Shown here piece after piece: positions 1 through 7,385 of a stretch of 35,309 nt of DNA. The DNA is taken from assembly GCA_012523055.1 (NCBI GenBank), contig JAAYJG010000330.1:1-35309 (forward strand). The letters are read 5' to 3'. Both the position numbers and the translations under genes were made by a program. The number at the start of each line of letters is the position of its first letter. Within the stretch, counting starts at the first letter, position 1. The stretch is from Ruminiclostridium sp. GTDB lineage: Bacteria; Bacillota; Clostridia; DSM-8532. Under the pieces are notes generated by a model. The model did not search any database and was not told the DNA's origin. It saw nothing but the letters and a program-made list of their open reading frames with translations.

Positions 1-35
1 TCATCAAAGTTGGGACCTGACATCATGGAGGGCGT

Positions 36-713
36 ATGGTAAAGCTTACGAATTACAATGATTTTATTGAACGAGTAAATGAACTGGGTTTTATGGCATT
101 TTCAAACACGCTGCCGGGTTTCCCGTCATTGACAGCGGAAACACCGGGAGGGATATGGCATACCGGTAATCCGCAAACCGATCCCTGGTGTTGGAAGGAC
201 AGGGCGGCGGAAGAGAAAAAGCTAGCTTTTGGATGTGTTCTCGGAGGAAACAAAGGGTTTATTGCGCCCCCGATGTATGCCCACTTTTATGCGGCCTGTC
301 AGCCGGAGGAGCATATAGAAGAGCTTCAGGTCTTTGGCTTTCTCAGTCCTGAGGTGTGGCGGCTTTGGCAGCTCTTTGAAACCAGGAGCCCATTGAGTAC
401 CGGTGAGATCCGCCAGGAGATGGGTGTCACGAAAAAAAAGGGTGGCAGCAGGGTGGACAAGGCTATTTCGGAGCTGGAGCGGATGTTCTGTATTACCGTG
501 GCAGGTTGCCGGAGAAAAATTGATAAGTTCGGGCAACCTTTCGGCTGGGCGTCCAATGTGTATGATAAAGTGGAGAACTGGGCACCGAGGGAATGGTTGG
601 TGGAAAGCCAAACCATTGGAAGGGAAGAGTCCAGAAATAGGATCCTTGATCGGGGGCTGACGATTTCACAGAACATCAGCAGGGAGCAGCTGGCCGCAAT
701 GTTGAGGTTTTAG
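36..713 (+). CDS. AlkZ-related winged-helix protein
   Basis: This 225-residue cytoplasmic protein resembles the short proteins annotated as AlkZ-related, which share the winged-helix character of the AlkZ/YcaQ DNA glycosylases. The N-terminal third carries a conserved-looking segment (PGFPSLTAETPGGIWHTG, then DPWCWKDRAAEEKKLAFG). The middle (about residues 110-150) reads as a helix-turn-helix: LSTGEIRQEMGV, then a basic stretch and a recognition-like helix. The catalytic motif of true AlkZ glycosylases is not evident, so DNA-repair activity is not claimed. GGAGGG lies only 3 bases before the ATG, an unusually short spacing, but no in-frame upstream start is visible in the 35 bases available. 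The family call rests on recognition of the pattern; the function is unknown. Confidence 0.75.
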   Translation: MVKLTNYNDFIERVNELGFMAFSNTLPGFPSLTAETPGGIWHTGNPQTDPWCWKDRAAEEKKLAFGCVLGGNKGFIAPPMYAHFYAACQPEEHIEELQVFGFLSPEVWRLWQLFETRSPLSTGEIRQEMGVTKKKGGSRVDKAISELERMFCITVAGCRRKIDKFGQPFGWASNVYDKVENWAPREWLVESQTIGREESRNRILDRGLTISQNISREQLAAMLRF

Positions 714-777
714 GTCAAGGCTGAAGACCTCCGGAGGCAGGTTCCGAAGGCAACATTAAAAAAGGAGGTGGATTGTT

Positions 778-984
778 CTGGAGAAGTGGGAATACACAAC
801 CATTCAATTAGCAAAAGGATTTATGGGTAGTAGTCTGGTTACAGATGATATTGACGGTGAGCTGAATCTATATGGGGAACAGGGTTGGGAACTGGTGAAT
901 TGTTTTTCAGCCGGCTTGGTTCGAGGGATTAGAGAAGTGTTTGCAGTATTTAAACGAAGAAAATGGGAAGAAGACCTGGATTAG
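778..984 (+). CDS. DUF4177 domain miniprotein, non-ATG start
   Basis: A 68-residue protein that reads LEKWEYTTIQLAKGFMG and later LNLYGEQGWELVNCF then EVFAVFKRRK. This is the usual DUF4177 layout: WEY near the N-terminus, G-x-x-GWELV in the middle and a basic VFKRR end. A very strong ribosome binding site (AAAGGAGGTG, 761-770) is followed 7 bases later by CTG at 778. The in-frame alternatives upstream are ATT at 772, too close to the site, and no ATG. CTG, read as Met, is therefore the best start. DUF4177 proteins are small cytoplasmic proteins of unknown function. It lies 64 bases downstream of the AlkZ-related gene and could be cotranscribed with it. Confidence 0.78.
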   Translation: MEKWEYTTIQLAKGFMGSSLVTDDIDGELNLYGEQGWELVNCFSAGLVRGIREVFAVFKRRKWEEDLD

Positions 985-1076
985 GCATATAGTATTTAAT
1001 GTGTGGCACATAACGTATTCTTCGTGAAAGCTGATAACCTGTGGTAGGCGGGAGTTTATCAGTATGGGGTGGTTTA

Positions 1077-2066
1077 ATGGAGATGGAACAGATCCGGTTT
1101 TCGGGAAGGTTTGATTTCAATGATGCAAGAGGACCCAGGTTTGCATGGTCGGGCTGTACCATCCTTGTACGTTTCCAGGGTACAAGCATATCGGTTCGCC
1201 TGAAATCTCATGGTGAAAACTATCTGCTGGTACTACTGGATGGCCGGGTGATCCAAAACGCTTTACGGGTAACCGACGAGCGGGAATATACGCTGGCTGC
1301 TTCTTTGAAGGAAGGCCCCCATGAAATTTCTCTTGTACGCCGTAATGAGTTTTATTTTGGATCTATACAATTTCTAGGTTTTCATGTTACGGGTGGAGGG
1401 TTGCTTGCCTTGCCGCCGCCATCAGATAAAAAGATTGAAATCATTGGTGATTCCATTACCTGCGGGTTCGGCAATGAAGGGGCCATGGGCATGGAATACC
1501 ATCAGAGGTATGACAATGCTTACCTGTCATACGCCGCCATAGCTTCAAGGCTTTTGGAGGCCGAATGTCATATTATTGGTTATTCAGGTTTTGGTATTAT
1601 CCGGGATTATCTTGGGAACGAGCAGAATACACTTCCCGCCAAATATGACTTTATTATACCCGAAGAAAACACCCCCTGGGGTTTTGACACATGGATTCCG
1701 CAGCTTGTTGGGATCAACCTTGGAACCAATGATTTTGGCTTCGGCACAACACCCGACAGAGAACAATTTACAGCAGCCTATGTCAATTTCATAAAAAGAA
1801 TCAGGGGTCATTACCCCAATGCTCATATTCTGTGTATTGTTGGCACCACGATGGGTGGCAAGGCTCTTGAGACCATCCGTACATACATACAGGAAGATAT
1901 CATCAGACTGTTGAGCAATAGCGGTTTTAAACAGATCTCCTATCTGGAGCTGGAGCAGCAAAAAGAAGAAGATAAACTGGGTATCAGCGGCCATCCGGGT
2001 GTTCGAACTCACCAGATTGCAGGAAGAAGGCTTTATGAAGAGATCAAAAGGCTGATGAACTGGTAG
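1077..2066 (+). CDS. SGNH/GDSL esterase, CE2-like acetyl esterase
   Basis: A 329-residue two-domain hydrolase. Residues 1-110 form a beta-rich N-terminal domain (VRFQGTSISVRL, then LVLLDGRVI) like the jelly-roll of carbohydrate esterase family 2. The SGNH domain follows: block I EIIGDSITCGFG (Ser126), block III NLGTNDFG (Asn218) and block V SGHPGV (His306). The acidic residue that usually precedes the block V His is absent; in CE2 enzymes a Ser-His dyad has been described, so activity remains plausible. The expected reaction is removal of O-acetyl groups from plant polysaccharides or similar glycans. No signal peptide is seen, so it probably acts inside the cell. Start 1077 follows GGGGTGG at 1066-1072; GTG 1041 and ATG 1083 are alternatives. 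Confidence 0.85.
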   Translation: MEMEQIRFSGRFDFNDARGPRFAWSGCTILVRFQGTSISVRLKSHGENYLLVLLDGRVIQNALRVTDEREYTLAASLKEGPHEISLVRRNEFYFGSIQFLGFHVTGGGLLALPPPSDKKIEIIGDSITCGFGNEGAMGMEYHQRYDNAYLSYAAIASRLLEAECHIIGYSGFGIIRDYLGNEQNTLPAKYDFIIPEENTPWGFDTWIPQLVGINLGTNDFGFGTTPDREQFTAAYVNFIKRIRGHYPNAHILCIVGTTMGGKALETIRTYIQEDIIRLLSNSGFKQISYLELEQQKEEDKLGISGHPGVRTHQIAGRRLYEEIKRLMNW

Positions 2067-2178
2067 GATGTTTATCTTGAGAAAAGCTGGAGGGTAACTC
2101 AGTAAACAGTTTATACAACGACAACTGATTGGCTGCTTTTGCACTTCTACCCGAAATATTGTACATGTAATCCTTCCG

Positions 2179-2207
2179 TTGACATTTTTTCAGGATAGAC
2201 CTATAAT
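2179..2207 (+). promoter_or_regulatory. Perfect-consensus sigma-A promoter
   Basis: TTGACA at 2179-2184, a 17-base spacer and TATAAT at 2202-2207. Transcription would start near 2214 and cover the leader hairpin and the 65-codon ORF at 2307. Confidence 0.8.
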
Positions 2208-2233
2208 GAATTTGAATTTCTTTGAACCAAAAA

Positions 2234-2260
2234 AACCCCTGCCATTATAGGATGGGGGTT
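2234..2260. other. Leader hairpin between promoter and small ORF
   Basis: AACCC and CCAT on the left pair with ATGG and GGGTT on the right around a short loop, with a CTG bulge. On the plus strand it sits in the 5' leader of the small ORF, about 20 bases after the predicted start site. On the minus strand it is followed by a T-run, so it could also terminate a minus-strand transcript, but no minus-strand gene is evident to its right. Confidence 0.55.
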
Positions 2261-2306
2261 AATGAGATGATAAATATGCGAAAGCATCATTGAAGGAGGT
2301 GAGAGG

Positions 2307-2504
2307 ATGAATCAACCCGTTGAAAATACCATGCATGATACCGTAATTTTGGTTTGCAGGAGAGGGAAGGCCGTTCATATTGAGAACGATTTTGAGGTTA
2401 TATGGGGGAAGTCTGCCCATTTTACAGCCTGTTTTGCGAATTTGCAATACAGATCTGCTTATTCGGCCATGTTCAATGCCTCTCACTCAGGAGTAACTGT
2501 TTAA
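2307..2504 (+). CDS. Hypothetical 65-residue protein
   Basis: A small ORF with an excellent ribosome binding site (AAGGAGGTGA at 2293-2302) and an ATG start. It lies between a perfect sigma-A promoter (2179) and a terminator (2531), which argues that the unit is expressed. The product starts MNQPVENTMHDTVILVCRRG and has a mixed alpha/beta composition with two cysteines, no signal peptide and no membrane segment. I recognise no family. The overlapping minus-strand frame (2259-2486) has no comparable start signals. The transcript could alternatively act as an RNA, with the ORF incidental. The function is unknown. Confidence 0.55.
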   Translation: MNQPVENTMHDTVILVCRRGKAVHIENDFEVIWGKSAHFTACFANLQYRSAYSAMFNASHSGVTV

Positions 2505-2530
2505 GCTTCCTTTCATGAAGAAAAACAAAT

Positions 2531-2565
2531 CCCTGATGGGCTTGACGGCCTGCCAGGGTTTTTTT
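2531..2565 (+). terminator. Rho-independent terminator
   Basis: CCCTG...CAGGG with an inner GGC/GCC pairing, followed by seven T residues (2559-2565), directly after the 65-codon ORF. Confidence 0.75.
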
Positions 2566-2851
2566 ATGTCCTTTTTTTCAGGATCTGTTATTGCATTCAA
2601 AAACTCAAGTGCTGCATAAAAGCAGACCGATGAACTTCCAGCGAGCTCATTGGATGCGAATGATGAACCACTTAACGGCAACATAAAAAGTAGAAAAATG
2701 ATCTTCCGACGAGGGGGAAAACGAAGTAAAAAATTAGGGTAACAAGCTAAGAAAAAAGAATGATTATTGTTTGGATTGGGAAACAGTACCCATCAGCTGG
2801 AGCAATATGGCTGGTTTTCCAATCCGATTGAGAGAGAAGGGAATCAATATC
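2566..2851. other. Intergenic stretch without recognisable gene
   Basis: About 290 bases between the terminator and the first ABC permease. I find no convincing ORF, RNA or promoter. The permease frame stays open upstream as far as TTG 2771, but that part does not look like a permease N-terminus. Confidence 0.5.
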
Positions 2852-3625
2852 GTGGTATGTTCAAAATTTTTAAAAACAGCGCGTATGAGCACGCAAAACC
2901 TGACAAACGGAGGCGTGATTTACCTGCTTCCAAACTATCTTTTAAAGGTTTTATACCTTGTACCGCTGCTGTATTTGTGGCGTTCACTGATGCAAAGCGG
3001 GGTGGATGCGGGAATGACACTTGCGCAGATGCTTACATACACTTACCTGGGCGCGGTTTTCTCCGATCTTCTGGTGGTTCATACACAGGCATCCAGCTGG
3101 TTGTATGAAGGAATGTTTATCAGCTTGTATCAGCGTCCGATGGGGGTTATTCTTCATCTGGTGTCACAGACCATGGGGAAGTGGGTGCCGCAGTTTCTTC
3201 TATTTACAGTGCCGATGCTGCTTGCCGCGCCCTTGTTTGGGGTGAATCTGACCCCGTATTCGCTTTGGGCGATTCCAAGCCTTTTGTTATGTGTATCCCT
3301 GGGCTTTGCAGTAGATATCTTGTTTGCATGCGTCACAATACGCCTGCAGAACGCCAGCTGGCTGGTTTATGTGATTCGAAACGCCATACAGGCGCTATTC
3401 TCAGGCAGCGTAATCCCATTTGCAATACTTCCCTGGGGCATTGGAACGGTTTTTCAGTACATTCCCTTTGGCAGCCTGGCGGCGGCACCATTATCCATTT
3501 ACACCGGGCTTGAGCAGGCAGCACCGATCATTGCGCTGCAAATATTTTGGAATCTGCTGCTGTGGCCATGTGCCATACTGGCGTTTTCCAAATCCAGAGA
3601 AAGGATGGTCTCCTATGGCGGGTAA
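2852..3625 (+). CDS. ABC-2 type permease (COG4587-like)
   Basis: An integral membrane permease of about 257 residues with roughly six hydrophobic segments. The family signature is good: LYLVPLLYLWRSL near the start, then LTYTYLGAVFSDL, QRPMGVILHLV and FQYIPFGSLAAAPLSIYTG near the end. It fits the uncharacterised ABC export systems made of COG4587 and COG3694 permeases plus a COG4586 ATPase. The start is uncertain: GTG 2852 has AGAAGGGA about 9 bases upstream and gives an N-terminus (KFLKTARMSTQNL) like relatives, whereas ATG 2885 has no ribosome site. Its last 11 bases overlap the next permease, which implies translational coupling. Its ATPase partner is destroyed just downstream, so this copy is probably non-functional as a transporter. 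Confidence 0.78.
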   Translation: MVCSKFLKTARMSTQNLTNGGVIYLLPNYLLKVLYLVPLLYLWRSLMQSGVDAGMTLAQMLTYTYLGAVFSDLLVVHTQASSWLYEGMFISLYQRPMGVILHLVSQTMGKWVPQFLLFTVPMLLAAPLFGVNLTPYSLWAIPSLLLCVSLGFAVDILFACVTIRLQNASWLVYVIRNAIQALFSGSVIPFAILPWGIGTVFQYIPFGSLAAAPLSIYTGLEQAAPIIALQIFWNLLLWPCAILAFSKSRERMVSYGG

Positions 3626-4463
3626 AAGACTAAAACAACTGTTACGGTTATATGGCTTATATGCAAAGATGGACCTGGCGTGGCTGATGCGGGATACAAA
3701 GTTTTTCCTGTTAGCTGTAATAGCGGACTTTCTGTCCAATATTGCCGCGGTGACGGGTGTTTTCCTGCTGGCCTGGCGTTTCAACGGCGTGGGGAGCATG
3801 GATAAGTTTGAGGTGCTGTTTATGCTCGGGTATGTGACAACCTGCACCGGCATCTTCCAAACCTTTTTTGCGAATTCAAATACCGGGCATATCAGCAGAA
3901 GGATAGGAAGAGGGCAGATGGAGCATATGCTGATTCAACCACTACCCCTGCCGATTCAGTTGATCACCGAGGGATTTATCCCGGTTTCAGGATCAAGCAA
4001 CATGATTGCTGGAGCGATCATCATTGGGGTGGCTGTGAAAAACCTGGGCCTTCAACCAGGCCTTGGTTGGTTTGGTTTATTGCTGTTGCATCTGTCTACA
4101 ACCATCCTGATTCTGCTTTCTCTGTCTTATTTATTTTCATCGGCGGCATTTTATGCACCGGTTCAAGCAGAGGAAATATCCTCCCATGTACTTGATTCCA
4201 CAGGAATATTAAGCTCTTATCCCTTGTCCGGAATGACTTTGGCAATACAAATACCGCTTATCACCATCATCCCGGCAGGGCTTTTGGGGTGGTTCCCAAC
4301 ACTGGCGCTTTTAGGAAAGCCGCCACTTGGGTTCCCTTCATTTTACCCCATGCTGATGGCAGCATTATTGTATATTTTGGCTTATATAGCATTTACGAAA
4401 GGATTGAAGCACTATGTCAAAACAGGAACAAACCGTTATTCGGCAGTTGGACACCGCCGTTAG
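3615..4463 (+). CDS. ABC-2 type permease (COG3694-like)
   Basis: A second permease of 282 residues, starting MAGKRLKQLLRLYGLYAKMD from ATG 3615 with AAGGA 9 bases upstream. Hydrophobic segments and the motifs RRIGRGQMEHMLIQPLPLP and NRYSAVGHRR at the very end are typical of the COG3694 partner permease, so it is full length. It overlaps the first permease by 11 bases and the ATPase remnant by 50 bases. Tight overlap of three frames is the normal organisation of this transporter type. The substrate is unknown; relatives are generally treated as exporters of unknown compounds. Confidence 0.82.
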   Translation: MAGKRLKQLLRLYGLYAKMDLAWLMRDTKFFLLAVIADFLSNIAAVTGVFLLAWRFNGVGSMDKFEVLFMLGYVTTCTGIFQTFFANSNTGHISRRIGRGQMEHMLIQPLPLPIQLITEGFIPVSGSSNMIAGAIIIGVAVKNLGLQPGLGWFGLLLLHLSTTILILLSLSYLFSSAAFYAPVQAEEISSHVLDSTGILSSYPLSGMTLAIQIPLITIIPAGLLGWFPTLALLGKPPLGFPSFYPMLMAALLYILAYIAFTKGLKHYVKTGTNRYSAVGHRR

Positions 4464-4693
4464 GATAAACAATGTCACAAAGCATTTTGAACAATGGCAA
4501 CGCAGCGGACAGGGAAAAAACATCGTGAAAAACCTGTTCAAGCCCGAAAAGAAAGTGGTCTGCGCCCTTGAAGATATATCTTTCCGTGTGAAAAAAGGAG
4601 AATTTCTGGCATATGCCGGGCCCAACGGAGCAGGGAAAAGTCGAACAGGTCATCGCAGAGCTGTACACCAGCTGGAAAGAGCAGGGGATGTAG
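4414..4693 (+). pseudogene. ABC transporter ATPase with internal deletion (COG4586-like)
   Basis: The frame starts MSKQEQTVIRQLDTAVRIN and runs through ALEDISFRVKKGEF to the Walker A motif GPNGAGKS (to about base 4638). Homology then stops in mid-motif. The next bases, read in a different frame, give VEQVIAELYTSWKEQGM followed by TAG at 4691, which looks like the normal extreme C-terminus of this ATPase family (which often ends with I-E-x-I-I-x-x-L/I-Y). The core of the ATPase (rest of Walker A, Q-loop, signature, Walker B, H-loop; roughly 230 residues) is missing. The simplest reading is one internal deletion that also changed frame. Without it the two upstream permeases have no energy source unless another ATPase substitutes. 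Confidence 0.85.
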
Positions 4694-4873
4694 GGACAAG
4701 GGGGGACAGGTACCTTGTCCCAATTACCATTTGATTTACGACGAAGCTCAATAGACCCCACCCCACCTCTTCGCATATTTTCAACCTTAGGGAAAACGCC
4801 TGTATACATATTTTTGCCAGAGGCTAAAAAGCGTGTGGTGGTTGGACAGGGTTCCTTACCCCTTGTCCCCTTC
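4693..4873. repeat. REPIN-like pair of inverted short palindromes
   Basis: Left palindrome: GGGACAAGG (4693-4701) pairs with CCTTGTCCC (4713-4721). The right copy (about 4844-4871) contains GGACAGGG and CCCCTTGTCCCC and resembles the left copy in the opposite orientation. The ~120 bases between show no gene. GGGACAAGG/CCTTGTCCC palindromes of this kind recur in many Clostridia, and pairs in opposite orientation are the REPIN form mobilised in trans by RAYT (Y1-type) transposases. No transposase is present here. The element begins within three bases of the TAG of the ATPase remnant and supplies the terminal codons and stop of the opposing surface-protein fragment. Confidence 0.6.
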
Positions 4874-5285
4874 TCCTGGGTTTTTTATCAAAATTCCTTC
4901 AGCCGATAAAACATTACCTTCTGCATCCAAAGCTTTTACATAATAAACACTGCCCCCGGAAATCACATGCTTGTGCACTTTGGCATCAATGGTTTCAGAG
5001 TCGTGCCAGTCCCTTTGGATTGTGTAGCTTACTGCGTCGGTTATTGCGTTCCAGGCCAGTTGATTACCGGAGATCCTCAGTGCCAAAACTCGGTTCTTCC
5101 CTGTATGATCGTTTGCTGCTAAAGGGTGTGGGTAGGGATAGGGCACATAATCAAGCTTGCCCACACCATTGTAATAATCGCGGTTTTCCTTAATATGCAG
5201 CCCACAGTTGTTATGAACTATAACCGAGATATTCTTTCCCTTATGTATATTATTCCATAGATAGGCGGCATCGTGTTCCTGCGGT
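4856..5285 (-). pseudogene. C-terminal fragment of beta-helix surface protein
   Basis: Reading leftwards, the frame gives AAYLWNN, then HIKENRDYYNGV, YVPYPYPHPL and RVLALRISGNQLAWNAITDA, followed by a small Fn3-like module ending EGNVLSAEGILIKN. The same order (WNN, a DYxN motif, YPHPL, RVLxL, xLxW) occurs in the longer fragment at 6650-6900, so the two are paralogous C-termini of secreted right-handed beta-helix (pectate-lyase-like) proteins. The N-terminal half is missing; upstream of about 5285 the frame runs antisense to another fragment. The last residues (PGEGDKG) and the stop lie inside the REPIN-like repeat, so the original C-terminus was probably replaced. Confidence 0.72.
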
Positions 5286-5520
5286 AAAGGTGGCCGGTTG
5301 TGAATATACCCATGTGAGTGCTGCGGTCGAGGCTGCAAAGTCTGGCGATACGGTCGTATTACCGTCGGGTAACAGTGTATGGGTAAATACGTTAACTATC
5401 CCGGACAATAAAAAAATCACATTAATGGGTTCAGGACCGGATGCCAGTGTTATTACGACGAATGCTTCCAGTCCAAAAGGATTAATTAATATAGGTGCTT
5501 CAAGTTCGCGTGTTTCCAAC
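5281..5520 (+). pseudogene. Inverted N-terminal fragment of beta-helix protein
   Basis: About 80 codons on the plus strand read VAGCEYTHVSAAVEAAKSGD, then TVVLPSGNSVWVNTLTI and KKITLMGSGPDASVIT. This is the first coil region of a right-handed parallel beta-helix protein (x-VxxAVxxAxxGDTVxLPxG, then ITLxGxGxxxTxI). It has no signal peptide or ribosome site, and after about SSRVS (base 5520) homology stops where the opposite-strand gene begins. It lies head-to-head with the C-terminal fragment at 4856-5285. A single inversion of 5285-5520 would put both on one strand in the order N-term/C-term, with the middle deleted. Confidence 0.7.
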
Positions 5521-7160
5521 GCTTTGCAAGTTCTTTTAGATTTTTTTGATAATCGGCGGTCAGGGTTATCACCAGTTCTCTTTTCATCATGGTGCCATAA
5601 GTGGGGTTCAGAAGGTTATCACGGATGTCGGCGCTTTGATATAAAAGCTCCAAAAGCTTGACCAATTCGGGATAATCGGTGGTGATAAGATTTTCAGCAG
5701 GATCATCACTTGGTTGTTGATCCTGCACCGGCACCTTGGTCGGGCTTGGTGTTATCGACGGAGCCGGCTTCTTTGTTTGCGCTGGTATTGGAACTCCGCC
5801 ACTGCCAGGTGTTTGGCTCTGCCCTTGTGTCGGGGTTGGTTCTGGCTTTGTCGTTGGTGTTGCTTCCGGTTTCATGGTTGGTGTAGGGCTTGGCTCCTCC
5901 TGAACGGTAATGGTAATGGTCTGCTCATCTGATAAAGAACCATCGCCCATTGAAAGTAATATGAAAGCTGCCAGATTGAACGTTTGCAGGAGTCCACGTG
6001 AAGGTTTGGCTGGAAGCATTGAAAGCAGCCCCGGCAGGCAGCTCGCTGACTGTATAGGTTAAAGAATCGCTATCCTGGTCTGTAGCCACAATAGTAAAGG
6101 TTAAAGGGATTCCAATCGTAACAGTCTTATTACCGATAGGGTTGATGACAGGGGCGTTGTTCTCTGGCAGCGCAAAAGTAGTTACACTTGTGGGAGCACT
6201 TTGGTTGCTTATATTCCCCTTCGTATCATATGCGGCAACAGTATAGCTGTAAGTGGTACCAACAGAAAGGCCGGTATCTGTATATTCGGTGAACGAGCTT
6301 GTACCCACCTCTATGCCGTTACGATATACCCGATATCCCGCGACACCGACATTATCCCGCGAAGCCCACCAGTTCAACATCACGCTGCTGTGCTTTACAT
6401 TGGTGGAAAGAAGCCCGTTGGGCATACCCGGCGGAGTAGTATCATTACCGGATACTGCCAGATCTCCTTCAGCAGATAGGGTTCTTCCTGTGCTGTCCAG
6501 TGCATAAACCATATATACATGCTCATCACCGGTCATCGTATCGGTATAAGATGTACCCGATACAGTAACCGCGCCATCTGTATTCCAACCACGGACAATA
6601 CGATAGTTTTCCGCTGTTACTGCTTGCCAGTTAAGCTGTGCTTCAGAGGCTGCAACCGTGGTTTGCAGTTCCAACACCCTTTGCTGGCCCGGATAATCCG
6701 ATAAGGTTAATGGATGAGGGTAAACATAGGGCACATACTCAGGACGATGGGTATTGTTAAAGTAGTCACGGCCTTCCTGGACGTGGTTATAGCATTCAGG
6801 TGCGAAATTGTTATTCTGAACAACAGGAAAATGCCCGCCATCATAGGTATTGTTCCATTCATAGATGGGTTCAACCGTTTGAGGCCCCCAGGCATCCCCC
6901 GGAGTCAACGTTGTTACTCCGTTCTGATCCCGGCCCGGATAACCGTTAGCGAGCTTAAAGTTATCACCGGGCTCCCATTTCAGATCGGAACCGTTTTCCG
7001 TTGTGAAGGAGACGATCTTGTATATATCATTTTTTTGCCAGTTGTTTCTTACACCTCCGCTTAATATAGCTGTAAGCATATCGGCTGTATTGGCTGTGAT
7101 AACCCCTCTGCTGTAATCCTTTTGATTGATCACAGTGTATCCAACCCACTGGTTTTTGGA
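5521..7160 (-). pseudogene. Truncated, frameshifted beta-helix/Fn3/cadherin-like surface protein
   Basis: Reading leftwards from about 7160, the frame begins without a start signal (KNQWVGYTVINQKDYSRG) as the C-terminal part of a beta-helix domain. An Fn3-like module follows, then a canonical Fn3 domain (LNWWASRDNVGVAGYRVYRN), and then a cadherin-like Ig module (NAPVINPIGNKTVTIG to TFTWTPANVQSGSFHITF). Near 5950 the frame breaks: it ends NGRWFFIR-stop, while the other frame continues the same module as GDGSLSDEQTITITV. After that come a Pro/Thr-rich linker and a ~70-residue tail. The gene has therefore lost its 5' end and carries one frameshift. It would encode a secreted, possibly carbohydrate-associated surface protein; substrate unknown. 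Confidence 0.75.
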
Positions 7161-7302
7161 TAAAGTGCATAATTATTTTAACACAGAATCAATCATAAAA
7201 GTACATTTTTAGGGAAGTGATGACTTTATCACAACTACATAATGATATTCGCATCTGTGGAAGTGATTTTTGCAGAAATTGAAGTGACTTTTACCAGAAA
7301 CG
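7158..7302. repeat. Possible IS21-type terminal repeat remnants
   Basis: GAAGTGA occurs at 7214, 7260 and 7281. The last two lie in a 21-base direct repeat (GAAGTGA, then TTTT, then AGAAA). Just left are two related strings, AAGTGCATAATTATTTTA and AAGTACATTTTTA. Multiple short repeats at an element end are typical of IS21-family insertion sequences. No istA/istB is present, and the adjacent surface gene is 5'-truncated exactly here. The assignment is inference. Confidence 0.35.
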
Positions 7303-7337
7303 TTCATAGCAATCCAACGGTGATACCAGACCGCATG

Positions 7338-7364
7338 AAAAAAGCCGGTACGAGTACCGGCTTT
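7338..7364 (-). terminator. Rho-independent terminator (minus strand)
   Basis: On the minus strand, AAAGCCGGTAC and GTACCGGCTTT form a near-perfect stem with a two-base loop, followed by T residues. It lies 22 bases after the stop of the zinc-ribbon miniprotein gene. Confidence 0.88.
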
Positions 7365-7385
7365 AATGCTTTCAAAATGTTGATT

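Noticed and set aside
2259-2486. 75-codon minus-strand frame
   Set aside because: No ribosome site or promoter; the plus-strand ORF has both. The T-run hairpin at 2234-2260 on the minus strand kept the idea alive but is not enough.
4414-4809. 130-codon minus-strand frame across the ATPase remnant and REPIN
   Set aside because: Antisense to recognisable ATPase sequence and running through the palindromes; no family.
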